Translations under genes and position numbers: made by a program
Assembly: GCA_037074705.1 (NCBI GenBank)
Contig: CM073591.1
Location: 60,452,897 to 60,516,896, forward strand
Length of the DNA: 64,000 nucleotides
Direction of reading: 5' to 3'
Origin: Zhengitettix transpicula
Lineage: Eukaryota > Arthropoda > Insecta > Orthoptera > Tetrigidae
Notes under the pieces: model-generated
Told to the model about the DNA's origin: nothing
Seen by the model: the letters and a program-made list of their open reading frames with translations, nothing else
The model's database searches: none
Part shown: one piece after another, positions 23,701-38,101 of the stretch
Layout: each line of letters opens with the position of its first letter
Position numbering within the stretch: the stretch's first letter is position 1

Positions 23701-26700
23701 GCACATTTTGAAGCGAGTTTTTGAACCTATCAACTATGAAATAAAATAGGTAATCCCATTACAAGGTGTCGAACAATTAATTCTACTTTTCGCACGGGTT
23801 CTCAATTCGAATACTTATTTTCCTTCCTAGTTCTTATATTAAAAATATGCATAGTAAGTACCTGGAAATTTCTAAAGTTAAAAATTAATATACCCTATAA
23901 CAAAAACTATTTGTGACTCTCCAATTGGACAATTCATGAAGTTCTAACAATTTAATTACCAACCAAGCGACTATTCCTAAAGCTGCATGGTTTAGGGTAT
24001 CTCAATATTGGATTATGATAAAAATAACAACATTAATAAATAGGATTAGTTAACATTTATCATATCTAATTCTTATATGGAACATTCATAATTAATTTTG
24101 AAATGATTGAGAAGTTATCTTTTTGGCTACATATATTATTCCAAATTCAGAAACGACGATTACATAAGACTGATTGGCTTGACAGTTAGCGAGTGTTATT
24201 GATTCACCAACAGTTATTGGTGGAGTCTCCCTGGGGGAGACCAGGTCCAGGGGGCGCGCTGTGGCGAGACCCTCGATCTCTCGGGATAAACTTTCTCTAC
24301 TCGCTGGTAAGACGTGACACAGACACCATCACCACAGACGTCTCGATAGGAAACCGTTACCAACCCAAATCAAATTTCTAGATGACAGAAAAACATACGT
24401 TTCCGCGAAATGAAAAGAACAGTGAAGGTAATATGTCTAATACAATTCTTTTGAAAATTTCGACACAATATTTTAGAATCTTGCTTTGTATTTCCTCATA
24501 AAAAGTAAAAGATTTTCAATTTATTAACATTCCTATTTCTCATCTGGACAATAAATAAATAATTCTCAAAATGACCGGCCTTAATCGATTGAAACATTTC
24601 GTCCGTCCATTAATTGCAAACTTTAAGTGTCGTGTGGTTGTTGTCTGTGTCACTTGTAAGCAAAAACAGTTGCTTCATGGGACATGAACTTTGTCGGGAC
24701 ACTCAATTTGCATTGGTGCTTCTCGACAGGCTTGAGCTTTATGGTTTAATAGCTCTAGCACGTCTTTGCCGCTCTAAGATTGTTGAGTTCTTTCCGGAAA
24801 GAAAACATCAATCGAAGAATGGTTTATCAACGGCTGAAGTAAACTAAAAGCTATTTCTAGCACATCTGCTTAAAATGAAACGAGCTATTTCTGCATTCTA
24901 ACTGAATTAAATTCGTACACTTTTTACGCAAAGTCAATAAAACGTGTACACTAAACGCATATTCTACATAAACCGCCTAACAATTCAATGATCAAAATGT
25001 GACTCTTGATACATTGATTAAATGTGAATAATAGAAGCACATCTTCCCACGCTGTTTCACGAATATATCGTTAAACTTTTAATAATGATTTGCAAGTTGC
25101 TTGGTTTTGAGTTCTCCTCCTGAGAGTGCTTTTTTCTTTGCTTCTGCTCTAAGACATTTGCATATCTTTGCACTGTAAAAATATCACATTATACACACTT
25201 AATTTATATTTTTAATAATAATAATTAAATCTATAAATTAAATAATATGTAATAATCTAATTATTTTCTTCTTTGTATATAATTTCCATAACTATACATT
25301 TGGGTTATATAATGAATTTTCAATTCGCAATGCGTGTTTAATTCCTGGAATATGTAAAATTAACAGAAATAGTATTTAGCAACAATTATTTCTCTGCCTT
25401 TAACCAACTTATCTGGACTATAAAACCTTTACTGTTCAATTCTAGTTCATTAACTTCCATGTTTATGTTATATTTTTCACAAAAAAATTTTCATTTATTC
25501 TTCGTCCATCATTAATATTTGCGAATTCTTGACTAACAGATCAATTTATAAATAAATCAACAGCACTAAATAGTAATAATTTGTAAAATAGCAAGTACAG
25601 CCCTTTTAATCTTATCTACAAAGTAATTCTCCGAACGTTTATATTACCTTCGTCTCTTATATATTTTTATTTTTCAGGTGAACAGATGGGCACCATTGTG
25701 TTTGTCATGTTAATTAGTTCTTCCTCAAACTAAAAATAAAATAAAATTACTATTCACATCATAAATACATAAACAGTTATAAAATTGTTTATCAACAAAA
25801 ACTGAAAGATCCCGACGTTTCGTCTTTCTTTTAGGACCTCTTCGGGTTTAGTAATATCATATATAAATCATACAACAAATTTAGAAGCAAGGTTTTGCTT
25901 CCTTGTCTGCTACAACAGAATTGAAAAATTTTATAATTTATAAATGTATGATATTATTTATCTTTAATAATACGTCGTTTGAGTTGTTATTGATCAATCG
26001 ATATTATTTCGTCTTACTATATGTATAACAATATATCGCATGAAATTTTAATGCACGTTTAAAGATATGTAATTGGAAAGTAAGTGATAAATTAGCAAAA
26101 TAATATCACTAATGCCCGCTTTAATTTGTAAAACTTGATGCCATTTTTTACAGGGTTGGTCGGATGAGTCGACTCTAAAATCGATTCACAATCACAGGCA
26201 CAGTCGATTCAGCAATAATCACAACAACCACAACAATATGAGCAATGGGTACTCCAGTCACAACGGCCACGTTGATGAAGTAAGTATTTTCTGACGCATG
26301 TAGAAAAAAACATTCTTCAATTTTATATTAGACGTGATATTGTCCTCAACTTCATAGATAAATTAAACCTCGCGTTTTCACCTATGCAGCTGTTTTCTTG
26401 AAGCACATCGAGGGTTTACTTAACATTGAATAAATGACCCAAAAATTAAATAAAAACCTTTATTTCTGGATAATATCTGTGATTCTATAACCCCTTTAGA
26501 AATAATTTAGCACAGATCTCTATTAATTAAATAAACTGCGCCCTTAAAAAAGTGTGGAAGTTTCCTGTATTTAACACTTTAAAAAATTTAAAAATCATTT
26601 GGCAGTTGAGATGATATTTTAAAGTGTTGAAGGAAGGAATCCATATCAACGTGACGTCCCCGCGAACTGCTTGACGCCCCGTTTACTCAAACTTAAGCCA

Positions 26701-29014
26701 AACCGTTTGAGTCTCCACACCTGATAATAAGAAACCTGTCAAATTTTCAGCTCTCTTCCTTAGTACCAAGAACTGTGCCTTTGTTAAATTATGGGAAGGT
26801 TAGCGAAAAAATACGAATTGTTCATCTTTTAAATTTTGATATATTTATCCAATACATCTTATATATTTCCTGGTTATATGATAATTTTTTTATTTACATT
26901 ATTAGCTTTAATAACCTAATAACATAATGCTACTGAACAGGATGCTTCGGGTGTTGAGTTAGTGCCTCTCTTGGCTCGAAGACGTGTCCCTGCTGTGTCA
27001 AGGCATCCACTTACAACTACTGATGTCACAAAAGTACCCAGTGAGCCGAGGTATGTACAAGATCTGTCAAATGTATAATTTTTGTAACCTGTGTTAAATT
27101 TATTATTTTTGTAATGATGATCCTAAATTATTTTCTTTGTTTGAATGAAATTTATTTGATTAGTTACATAAATGGAATAATTTTAAAACCAGAGAGGAGT
27201 TACTATTCTCAAGTTGCTGTCCTCACCTTTCTCCATTGAAGTAAATTTCTGTTACATGTTCAACACATCAAGCCTTTTATAAATATAAGTTTCAATATTT
27301 TAGTCATGCTATAAATCAGAGTATCATGCCTTTTGCTGGATACTTAATAAATAAGAAAATTAAAGTATGATTGTACCTTGCTTATATCTATTTTGAGTAG
27401 TGTGTAAGCTAGTTATCAATTGGGCAAACACCTGAAGTCCATTATCCAAAATGAATAGTGTAGAATTCTGGGATCACCAGGGTATTTATGAGTCTCCCAT
27501 AACTTTATTCCCATACTACATACACCATTTATTTAAAATAAACATACCATTAATTTTAATCTGGTTTATTAGTCATTTATTCATAACATTCAAAAGTTCA
27601 ATATATTTGGCAATTCATCATCTCTTGTTCAAATGGGACTGTACGATAATATCTTCCACACTTAATAATTTTCATATGAAATAAAATTGGACTTCATTTT
27701 AAATATGTCACTGGAACTGGGAGGCTGATTTAATTAATTTTGAGAGGAATGGTGGAAATAACAACCAAAAATGTGTGGTTAACTGAAAACTGAATATCTT
27801 TAACTGTTTACTAAGGACTATATGATAGCAAATTATTGTTGCTCAAAATAATAACTCCAATCACAAGAGGAAACATGCAATCTATTACAGAGTAGGAAAT
27901 ATATTTTTTAAATTAATTACATTTCATATATTTGAGAACTATTATTGATTTTTTTTTATAAAACAAAATTAAAAATTGCATTTAATATATTTTGATCTAA
28001 TTCCCATATTTCAACATATTGTGTAATGTTGAATTTTAAAATAATGGTCATAAATAAAAAGAGGCTAAATATATGAGTTAGTATCAGTCTTACTCTCATA
28101 TATTTACATATTGGAGTAGATATTGTATGTGTTCTTATTGTCAAAAGGTCAATATGCAACATTTGTTTTATGTGTGTTGCAGCATAAGCCCCCGTGTATG
28201 GTTGAAACCTGGAAATGCATATATTCAGGAGCTTTCCAGACAAGTTGTAATGAAACAACAAGAGAATCAGGTAGTTATTTATATTTTCTTTAGAGTTGAT
28301 TTGTTCAATTTCTTTATGAATGCTTTTATTAAGTGCTTAAATATATAACATAATTTTATAAGTCTTGAATGAGATTAGTTCAATCTTCTAAACAGTTTAA
28401 AGTTTTGAGATAATATTTCAGAAATATACCTTACACCAACCGTTCAGCTTATAATCTAGAAGGGTAATGACTACATTTATTTTATTTAGTTAGCACTGAA
28501 AAATTAATTTTTTGTATGTAAAATAATGAAAAAACAACCACTTTTAGCTCATAAATCCATAATAAAGTAAAAGTGTATCTCATCCATTACTTGTCAATCA
28601 TATTTTTTTGAGGGACAAACTACTATAGTAGATTTATATAATAAATATAGTCAACTTATAATTTTCAGAAAATTGTAGTAGTAAATAAGAATGGGTGTAA
28701 TGTATATTGTATACCAAATTGAGCTGTACTATATAAAAGAGGATATAAATCATTATACAAAAACATTTTTATGCTCAGAATAACAAGTTCTCAATTACCA
28801 AACAAATTTAAAATGTTTCGTGCTTGTATTGGAGAAGAAAGGGTAAACTTAAAATTTTCTTGTACAGAGAGCAGTTCAGGCAGACCGTGAGAGCAGCCAA
28901 AAACATCATGACACTTGGAGGCAATTCTGGGGTAGACCAGGTCATGGTGCTCCCAGAGATGTTACTGTCAAAAGCAATATTGATGTTCTCCTTAGGCAAC
29001 TACCAGTCAAGTAG
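17706..29014 (+). CDS. CSPP1: CSPP1-like centrosome/spindle-pole protein, 3' eight exons
   Basis: Eight exons join with consistent phases into 316 codons ending in TAG at 29012-29014: 17706-17828, 19541-19730, 21341-21414, 24214-24306, 26154-26279, 26941-27050, 28183-28270, 28868-29014. All have AG acceptors and GT donors. The product has three copies of a tryptophan-glycine motif: SPWGRPGCGAP at residues 9-19, SPWGRPGPGGA at 134-144 and FWGRPGHGAPRD at 288-299. The last two each follow a charged helical stretch containing a Q-E-L step (residues about 98-129 and 251-287). Residues 161-202 are Asn/His/Ser-rich. Vertebrate CSPP1 has the same layout: a YQE-L charged coiled coil running into a PWGKGGGGAPLRD motif. 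CSPP1 binds microtubules at centrosomes, spindles and cilia. The family call rests on this recalled motif, not on an alignment. The first exon starts in phase 0 without a credible start codon, so the 5' end is missing from this model. Confidence 0.6.
17898..17990 (-). repeat. tRNA-like SINE head
   Basis: On the minus strand GGATAGAGAGCTAGTAAGAG resembles an A-box region and CAGGGCTCGATTCCCGGTCC a B box with T-arm. The 17-bp-longer spacing and missing acceptor pairing argue against a working tRNA. It lies just inside the first visible intron of the CSPP1-like gene. Confidence 0.5.
20341..21140 (+). pseudogene. degenerate mariner-family transposase
   Basis: Conserved mariner blocks are readable in order but in shifting frames. 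There is a helix-turn-helix-like ELVEVSGKSQ...ILREKL near 20350-20415, then IIHYTPNTKE near 20533, a VMTTNFWD block near 20620, RPYLAKKTVFHQDNS near 20735-20780, FEMLLHPVYCPGFGSYDT near 20818-20870 and WLEKVEETLDKG near 20990-21025. The HQDN aspartate of the DDE/D triad survives. The region where the last D of the triad should sit is mutated, with CPGFGSYD in place of the usual SPDLAPxDY. Stops and indels make it a dead copy. It lies within the intron between CSPP1-like exons 2 and 3, in the same orientation as the gene. I could not delimit its terminal repeats. Confidence 0.75.
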
Positions 29015-29042
29015 AAAATTCATTAACAGCACAACATGAGTT

Positions 29043-29048
29043 AATAAA
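29043..29048 (+). terminator. AATAAA polyadenylation signal candidate, CSPP1-like gene
   Basis: First AATAAA, 29 nt after the stop codon. AATAAA is common in this AT-rich DNA, so the true site is uncertain. Confidence 0.3.
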
Positions 29049-29734
29049 TTAATCTTTTAAACCTGAAGTAATTTTCTGTTCCTTTCTAATTGCACATAAA
29101 CATGAAACAATTGAAATGTTCAGAATAGTATGACAATACTCTAAAAGTTCTATTAATTAATTAGCTTATATCATATTTTAGCTCAATAATTTTAAGCAAA
29201 TATAGTTTATTTACCACTTATAGTTGAATAATCAATTTTAGCAGAAGAAAAATCAGTTTTGCAAAAAAAACTAAAAGTCATTAATATTTTCATCAACAAT
29301 TAAACAACTCAAATTTGACTCTGAGTAATTGTAAACAATTCCAGGCCATTTCAGCAGTCTGACTTACCTCCACTTAAAAAATGTCAGCATGTAATTTATA
29401 CTAATAAAATTTATATCTTATAAAATTGAGATGAATGCTGAACCTGTTAAACACAAAATATTTTTTTAATATTTAATTATTTTCATGTTCTATTTAAGCT
29501 GTTGAATTGTCTGGAATTTCCTTAAAACTGCCACTAACTGTTAATGTAAAGAAAATGCTGTAAATTTTCAAATAATGGTCATAAAATAAATGAGGCTAAA
29601 TATATGAGTTAGTATCAGTCTTACTCTCATCAACTCAAAATTATAAAGTGCTGAAATTAGAAATTAAGACAATAATTTAAAATATATGATTTTGATACCC
29701 CATCCTGATTTACAGGCATTGGGCAAATAAAGTA

Positions 29735-29784
<50 letters not shown>

Positions 29785-29788
<4 letters not shown>

Positions 29789-30047
29789 GGATATGACTTT
29801 GTCAAAATAATTGCAATATTAGTCTGGAAAGGAAAGAGAGATAGGGTGAGACTTACCTGAAAGTGAAGTGTGGTGTCGCCATAAGGAAACCTACTGTCCT
29901 GAGTAAGGCTCAGGTCCTCAAAAATTTGAAATAATGTTTCGTCCCAGCGTGATTACACCAATTGCTGATTTAAGGTTTCAGAAGTTCTCTGACCTCTTTC
30001 CTATCCAAATGAGTTAATAAATTTGACTATGTCACATTATTCTCACT
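29785..30047. mobile_element. short MITE-like element (family D)
   Basis: It has imperfect inverted ends: AAGGATATGACTTTGTCAAAATAATT ... GGAAAGAGAGATAGG at the left, and GACCTCTTTCCTATCC ... AATAAATTTGACTATGTCACATT at the right. A left (TA)n tract and a right TATATATATG flank it. The interior has ACTTACCTGAAAGTGAAGTG. Related pieces occur at 42.2-42.5, 46.2-46.7, 48.7-49.3, 54.5-54.8, 58.1-58.6 and 58.9-59.0 kb. Confidence 0.55.
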
Positions 30048-32833
30048 TTATATATATGTATATATATAAACATACTTTATTTATATGTTCATAAAATACT
30101 AGGTAATGTTTTATAATCAAATGAGCGGTTACTCTTAAATGTAGTTTACTGAAATTAAGATAAGGATAAATTTATAAAATAAAGAGGGTACTTTATTTCT
30201 ACCTAATGTGATTCTTACTTTAGGTCTATAAACATTATATGAAATATTATGGTATTGTAAGAAATTTACTTTGATTATATTGTATTGTTCCAAAAATTTA
30301 TCAATTATAAAATTTTAAAAATACATGACAATGCAGTGATATGTTCCAGTAAGATGTTAAATAATAATTAAATATGTACTTTAATTTTACAGTGAAAAAG
30401 CACCATTCAAACAATAATCTGCACTAATATTAGCTTATAACCCATGTGTAAACATAAATCCATAGTGAAACTACAGTTGTCAAACCTGTACATTTCTACA
30501 ACATCTACTTGTGTATAGATAAGAATATTAAGTTATATGTAACTTTTAATCTATTAGAAATTGATACAAATATTTTGAACATAGTGACACGTGATATTGT
30601 TGAAACAATATTTCTAATGCTAAATAAAATTGAATCAACTTAATTTCTATATTATAACCATTTCACTAGCATTGAAATGCTGCAATTGAATTTCGATATT
30701 GGGTTGTAAATATATGAAAAAAGATACACACACATATTATTTAACTGAATAATTCTCTGATTACAAATCACACTTTGAAATCTCGAAGTAATATGGACTT
30801 CATGTAAATTGTGAATTAAAATATTCATATGATGAAAAACACACCAAACACTGACAAAGAACTACACCAACTTTAATGGGTTTTTGAGTATATAGCATAT
30901 GCATACTGATGCAAACTGTAATAAAATTGGTACATTACATTCTAGATGTGGAATGGTTTTCATCCATTTAGAGACAAATTCTGAACTGACATAATTTTTT
31001 AAGTTAAAGTATTTCCACTTAAAATTATTTTGTAAATAAATTTAAATTTTTTGTTGTTATAAAATAAACTTCACATAGGCTAACATCAGATCTCTGTTTT
31101 GTTGCTAGAAAACTTTAGTTAGCAATCAACGTATTTAAGGATAATTATTAAACATAACATTTTTAAATATGTGCCAAAATTAACAACAGATTGACTCAAA
31201 CCTGCCTCATAATTATGAAAGCGAATCATACACATTTACATAAAAATATATCTCATTTTCATTTAATTTAAGTTACTTGAAGACCTGAAAAGTAAGTTCG
31301 TTTTAACTGCCAATGACTTGTAATATATTCACATTCAATAATTATTTATATGCTATTTGGGTGATGCTGGATGTAATTCCATTTAGTATGTAAAAAAAAC
31401 ATATTAATCCAATGTTCTCTTAAAATATTTTTCTGTTTAATTTGTGTTCATTTACATAAAAATTGATTTTAAAATGGCATGAATTGAAGGCCATTTATCA
31501 AACAATTGATAGCAAATTTCTACATTTTCATCATTCAAAAGTTGAAAAACACTATACACTTTACATCATTTTGAATAATCAAAAAATGTATGATAATAAG
31601 TTAAGATCAATGCAGATTAATGAAAAATAAAATTATTTAATAGTTTGAATAGAGGAGGGACATTGCCTAGCATAGTGAAAAGTGTTAAAGATTGTTACAT
31701 TATAAAACAACTATGTACTAATTTATGTAGTTAAATTAATTTATAATGATATGAAACTTATCCAATTATCATGCATTTGGGATTATAATTGTGTATGTGT
31801 TCTATGTGACAATGTTTAAAGAGACAATCACTTGTAAAGAGACAATATGTTATTATTCATGTGAATTATTGGAAAGGAATTGTAGAATGATCCATAATAT
31901 TTCTTCAATAAGAACTGGTTTTGATCCTTTGACAAATGTATTTCCAATGTCAAGAGTTGAAAAATGTGGAGCAAACACTCTTTATTCTTTATGATGAAAA
32001 ATCATAATTCCTTTCTTTTTTCTGAAATTCTTTAATTTGCATGGGAAGTATATATATAATGCAATTTTTATTTATAACCTAAGAAGTTTTACATAATACA
32101 TTAATAATATGGTTAATAAAATAAAGAGATAATTTTGAACAATAATTATTTTGACAGTGTATTTATTATTATTATTAATTCTGACTACTAAGCAGAAGCC
32201 TTAAGTAAAAAAAGTAATACAATGAAAGAAAAATTTAGTTAAGTAAAGAAATATATATATATGAACATTCTGTTTTCATATTACTGTATTACATATTCCA
32301 GGTTAAAATATATCAATAATTATAATGTTAATCTAAAAGATATCAGAAACTGACTGCATATCCGTGTAATACCACTACTGAATATAATTAGTTGTAAGTA
32401 ACATTTAAGATTGCAAAGAAAATTGAAAATTTATATTTTGATTATTATAGAATATGAAAGCTGTTGATGTTTGCTTACTGTCCAAATAATACATAATTAA
32501 CTGTCATTATTAAATGGTTGACTGTGGTGACTTTGCTCAGAAAAGACACTTCCAGGCAAATCATTGAGGTTAATAGTTCCCAGGTATAAAAACTTGTGTG
32601 TTATGTCTTTATAAGATATATAATCAATTCTATTCAGAAGTAATATCATGCAAGAGTATGATATATTTATAATGTTGTGTTAACGAAACATTTATAGTTT
32701 ATTAAAGTTTATTGCAAAGTATATTTGATTATAGCAAATTTAAATGTGTTGTACTAAAAAAATAACTTTCAATGCTTCTTGTTCAATTTTAAAAAGTTTA
32801 TAAAATATTTATCCACTACAATTTTATACAGAG

Positions 32834-32835
<2 letters not shown>

Positions 32836-32891
<56 letters not shown>
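32836..32891. repeat. (TA)n microsatellite
   Basis: About 27 TA units in the gene-free AT-rich 29-36 kb stretch. No element boundary was recognised beside it. Confidence 0.9.
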
Positions 32892-32894
<3 letters not shown>

Positions 32895-35800
32895 CTGTTT
32901 AACAATGTCTTAAAATCTTGATACTAGAGAATTGTAAAAAGTTTTGGCTAATGTAATAACTAATATTAGAATACTTTTATCTCTATAAATACTTGATATA
33001 TCTTTTGTTGCAAGTAATGAAATGTATATCAGTGATTGGTTTAAAAATCACATTTGAGCACTAGTAAGCCAAAAATTTCATATTTTCAAGTTGCAACTTT
33101 TAAATGTATAAAAATATTATAAATATGCAGTGTTTTGTAGAGGATGTAGTTCTACTGTTCTAGATCTTTAGTAAAATATTTATAATTCATAATACTTTAC
33201 AAGAAATTAGATTAAAAGAGTACAAGTTACTCGACAACAAACATTAAAATTAGTTGTTGCATGGCAACATTAAAGTAAGCAAAGTATTGCTAAAATGTTT
33301 TAAGAAGATATATTCATCCAGAAATCTTAAGTAGTCACAAGTTATAATGTGCAAATTTTATACAAAATGTCAGATAATTCATAAAAATATGGGTGACTGT
33401 ATAACTAGGTGACAAATTTCACTTAGATATATAGGTGAATATTCCTTATTAGGTACTAGGAATACATGTAATAACTTACACAAGTCATTACCAACTTGCT
33501 CCCTGTGATCCATCATGACTTCATATTGCTTTCCAGGCATAGATATCTGCAATCACTTTCATATCACATGTTTCAATAATGTTCATACTAATGGTAACAT
33601 CATTATCCAAGTAGTTCATCATTCCATATATAACATTATTCTTGCATAACTAAAGACATTGTTGTTCATTTCAGAATAATACTTGGTATGTCATAATTAA
33701 TAGTTTATATAATTAAATAATATTGTTGAGCAATAATAGTACATTACAGAAAGTAGTTTCTCTGTTAAGCAGAATTATTCCATTGGGATTAATGTCTTTA
33801 TTCTGGAACAAATGTTTAGAACAGATAAAACAAGTAATAAAAGCAATGCTGTAGGCAGTGCATCGAGTTGCCAAATATTTTATATATAACATGATCAGCT
33901 ACTTATTTTAATGATCCATAATAGAACCTTTCTAGAATTATGAAACGTAAACTGGAAAACTTCCCTTTTATTACATGATCCTCTCACAGGCATGCAGTTA
34001 TTTCATGGTGATTCAATAAAATATAGGATTCCATCCATACTTTACAATTGTTCCATATTCAAGCTGTCTTGTCCTTAACTATATAGAAATTAAAAGAAGA
34101 ATACTGATATGTTTTGGTAATGGGCATCAATTTTCTTAGTTTGTTTAATATAAAGTAATAAATTTTTTCAATCAATTAATCAGAATTGTGTCATTTATAA
34201 TTTCTATAAATTGTGTACCTTCTCCATTATTTATAAAGATGTCTCAATAAAAACTAAAATTTATTGGAATAATTAAGGATCCAAAGCTTTAATATTTTAA
34301 CATTTTTATTTCAACACTTATGTATTTAAAACTGCAGTAAAAAATGTAATGATACTGTGAGATATTTAATCATTGTGCATGCCTGGTTAAAACAAGCACA
34401 TTCTTTTGATTAGTTAGGTGATATTAACACAAATATTATATCTTTTGTAGTCAAATCAGTAAAATATGGCAAATACTTGACACCATTAAAAATACAGTGG
34501 ATGGTATGCTATGTAATTTTGCTATTTTTTTTACATTGTAGATTACATGTAGGTGCCCACATCATTTGTTGTAAAGTCCACAAGTTTATTTTTGAAAAAT
34601 TTGATTCCCATAATTGATTATCTATAATGACTTGAATTTTAATTATGAAAAATATTGTTTTATACTTCTTTGAGTAATTATTATAATTATTTTCCTAATT
34701 AGACATGGTTTTGTTGCTTTTCTAACTTTGCATCACCAAATATTGATTATTCCTTACTCTTCCTTAAACATTTTAATACCAGATTCAAAATTAATAGCCT
34801 TACATTAACTAACGTTTGAAATGAATAATTTTTCTGGAGACCAATACATGAATCTAACCTGTACAATTTAGAATTTTTCTAAGTGTAATTGTATTATTTA
34901 TAAACCTTAATTATTTTCTATTTCATCACAGAAATGTAAATATTACTTTATTATACACAATAAACACAAATCCTTCCACACATTCGTTTTTAATTTAATT
35001 CATTCATTAATTTAATGATACAATATCAGTGGAATTTCTTTATAAACACACTAGATTAATCTCAATTAAAGATGAACCTGTTCTTTATGGCAATAAATAT
35101 ATATTATACATTTTGTGAGCATAAGATTAATTTTTAGTCTCATATTTAAAAATTTTAATTTGTAGAAACCAGTTGATAATATAATTTATTTAAAGTTTTG
35201 AAAGACTTATGTTTATAAATGTTGTATATATTGTATATGTTTACAATGTTTTAAAATTATTATAAATTAAATATTGAATAAAATTATTAATAATTTGAAT
35301 TATTGGTATCTTAAGATAAATACCATATATTTACTCAGATCCAATATCCACTCCACATTGGACTAGATATCTACTCAGTAAACCTGTAGTAACATAACTT
35401 TCTTAATTTTTTTGCAGTGTTGGAGAAAAAAAGGAATTGAAAATATAATTTATTTTGTACAATATTAGCATTACATATAATTAAGAATGTTACATATAGG
35501 TACATAGATAAAAAAACTAGGTCTATAACTCATTCCTTGTCTTCATTAATATTTCTTCTTTCATTATCCCATACTAATGAAAATGTTGGTGACATTTGCA
35601 TATAAATTACAATTGTGAACCATTTTCCAGCAAATAAACATTAAGCCTATTGTAAATATTGGTCTAAGTGCCCTTTCTCAAACAATAAGCATATTATTAG
35701 CTCAGTAAACATCTAAGCGAAGTAGTTGTGGGTCGAACTGAGCTTACTTTACTCACTTTAGGTACTGTTTTTAAACGTTTAATACTTGGTTACAACAAAA

Positions 35801-37248
35801 AAAGAATTTGAATAAATAATTTCAATAACTTGAAAAATAAAACAACTGGATAGCCTTTTTGCCCCTCCAATTTAGTCCCCCTATCCTATGCATATATCTT
35901 ATTCACTACTCAGCCACTTTTAAAATGAATTGTAATGATTTATTCCTTTGTAGTCTATTCAGTGATATATAATTATATGTCATACCATACCAAGTAACTA
36001 GAACGCAACTTTTAAAAACTAAATTAATTGTCGCTACGTTTATTCAAAAGCATAATATCATGATCTCTTGTTTTAACGTCAATCACATTATGTTATTTTC
36101 AAGTAAATGAACTGAATACGCTTGGAAAAAAGGCCAGGATGCTCAATGAACAGTTATATTTTGTACGTTTGGGTTTACAAGCATTTTGTATACCCTACTT
36201 ATAAGGAGCTTCGTTACCCGCTTCAGAAAATGCCTGAATAATGCTGCTATCTGTAACTGCATAAAAGAAATACATAATCTTCAACTTACCCCACCTTCCC
36301 CTTTTCATTTTCAAACTTCTGGGTAGAATTGTTCTTTTATAAAATATAAAACGACTGAGTTAAAAGTATATCAATTAGATAAATAAATAAACAAATTACA
36401 GACAAAAATAAGTGCTAAATTAAATACCACGCAAATGTTTCTGTATGTCTTTTTGCTTTCGTTAGGTGATTAAAAATTCGCAAGAGACGTAAGAACGACA
36501 CAGCATAAAAATCAGGTGACGGCTCTGGCGTTTTTCGAATCTCCTGACGGAAGAAACAATAATTGCAGGAAAAACTGGTTATATTTAATGACACACAGAC
36601 AAGCAATTTTAACCGTGTTTGATATTGCTTTTCTGTGGGAAAACGATTTTTCTTGCATATTTAAGTAAGTGAATCCCCGATTTTTCAAGCTATGAACACA
36701 TACGGCAATTGTTTCGTTAACTATCGCGGAAGTTGCGCTTTTCGTAAGGATGGTATTAATTTGTTTGATGTGCGAAAATAATTTCTTCAAGGTAAACGTG
36801 TGACGTAACAGGGTTGAATCGGCAGCTCATTGGGACATGCCAAAATAGAAATATATTAGATATTCGTGCATTTTTCCCGTATTTTTTCGTACGTATTTTT
36901 CTGTTGTTAAGCCTATTTTGCGTCAATGAGAACATTTGATATGTGTTACGTGAAGTTCAGCCCTGAGAGGACATCACTGTGCCGTTAGTATGATTATAAC
37001 GATTGGAAACTATTTTATATATGGAAGGTGGCGACATTCCGGTATAATTTATTACACGTGAAACCGTAATTCGGCCTGTTCTGCGTACATTCGCCAGCTT
37101 ACTCAATGAATTCAGAAATTTTCAGTCAGTTTCTCCCAGTTTAATGTCTTTAAATTTTACCGGATCTGGATTTATTTAAACAAAGATTTTTATTCAATCT
37201 CATAAATAAAAAAAAATATAAGTTAGGTCTACGTGGGATGTTTTAACA

Positions 37249-37508
37249 ATGTTTTTGAAAAAGATAATATTTTTAAATTTCGACACACTTTTATATAAGG
37301 ACCCTTTACAAAAACCAAATCCCCACTTGGAATCAAAACGATCTCGTGGCGGATGTATATTCGGAGCTATTTTAAGCTATTGCACATCTTCCAACTTGCA
37401 AGGAGCGGAGTTTCCTCTAAAAATACCCAAGGCTTGTGGCTGTTGGAAATCTAGTGTGACAGGGCAGTCTGCACGACAAGACGCAGAGGAAACTACCCGG
37501 AGATCCAG
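37249..37508 (+). other. candidate 5' exon (unproven)
   Basis: An open frame starts at ATG 37249 and runs to a consensus donor, CCAG|GTGAGT, at 37509. The frame leaves phase 2 at 37508, which would join in frame to the AG acceptor at 45829-45830 of the four-TM gene. The surrounding 36.1-37.8 kb is richer in CpG than its neighbours, as expected near a promoter. The 86-codon translation matches nothing I recognise, has no membrane segment and does not look like the N-terminus of that family. If transcribed it may be a 5' UTR exon instead. The phase match alone has a one in three chance of being accidental. Confidence 0.25.
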
Positions 37509-38101
37509 GTGAGTGAGACAGGGACTACTTGGCCTAGTAACGCACGAAATCGATTAAGCCAACGCCATCAAGGTGGAAGAACTAAATGCGCAGTAGGCAG
37601 AATAAATGTTCGCGAATGAAAACAGAGTCAGAACATTTCTTGACTTCGACGAGTGGAAACATTCCTTCTCTCATTCACCACTGTCGTGTTTCTTGAGCAA
37701 TTGTCCCTGTGAAACTATCGTTCAATTTTACTACAGAATTTTAAACTTGTAGACTAAATCATTTATACGTTTTGATCGTTTATTTGTATTTGCGAGATTA
37801 GGCCCTAACTCAGTCAGCTACATCAATTATGCTCCTAAAATCTGCTGCTATTTGACTGTAAAACCATCAGGAGTGTAAAATTTCTAATATAATGTTATAA
37901 ATTTCTATTCAAGTTTTATTTTAAATTATCTTTTAACAATTACACGTAAAATTGTTGCTAGAACACAGTACTGAATCTACACGTCTAGTCATATCTTTAA
38001 GGAGCTTTCAGATACTCGGTCATAATCATCTAATATACAATTTATGCCCTCATTTGTTTTACATACTGTAATGAACAACAATAAATTAAGCAATTTAATT
38101 T

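Larger units (their letters stand above)
29050..36100. other. AT-rich gene-free interval
   Basis: Apart from one family D element (29785-30047) and two (TA)n tracts, I see no repeat family, exon or RNA gene. Base composition is uniformly AT-rich. It may hold downstream UTR or regulatory sequence of the CSPP1-like gene, but nothing in the sequence shows it. Confidence 0.5.

Noticed and set aside
28808..29039. Open frames on both strands over 28.8-29.0 kb
   Set aside because: They are shadows of the last CSPP1-like exon, which uses a different frame fixed by the AG at 28866-28867 and the phase of the preceding exon.
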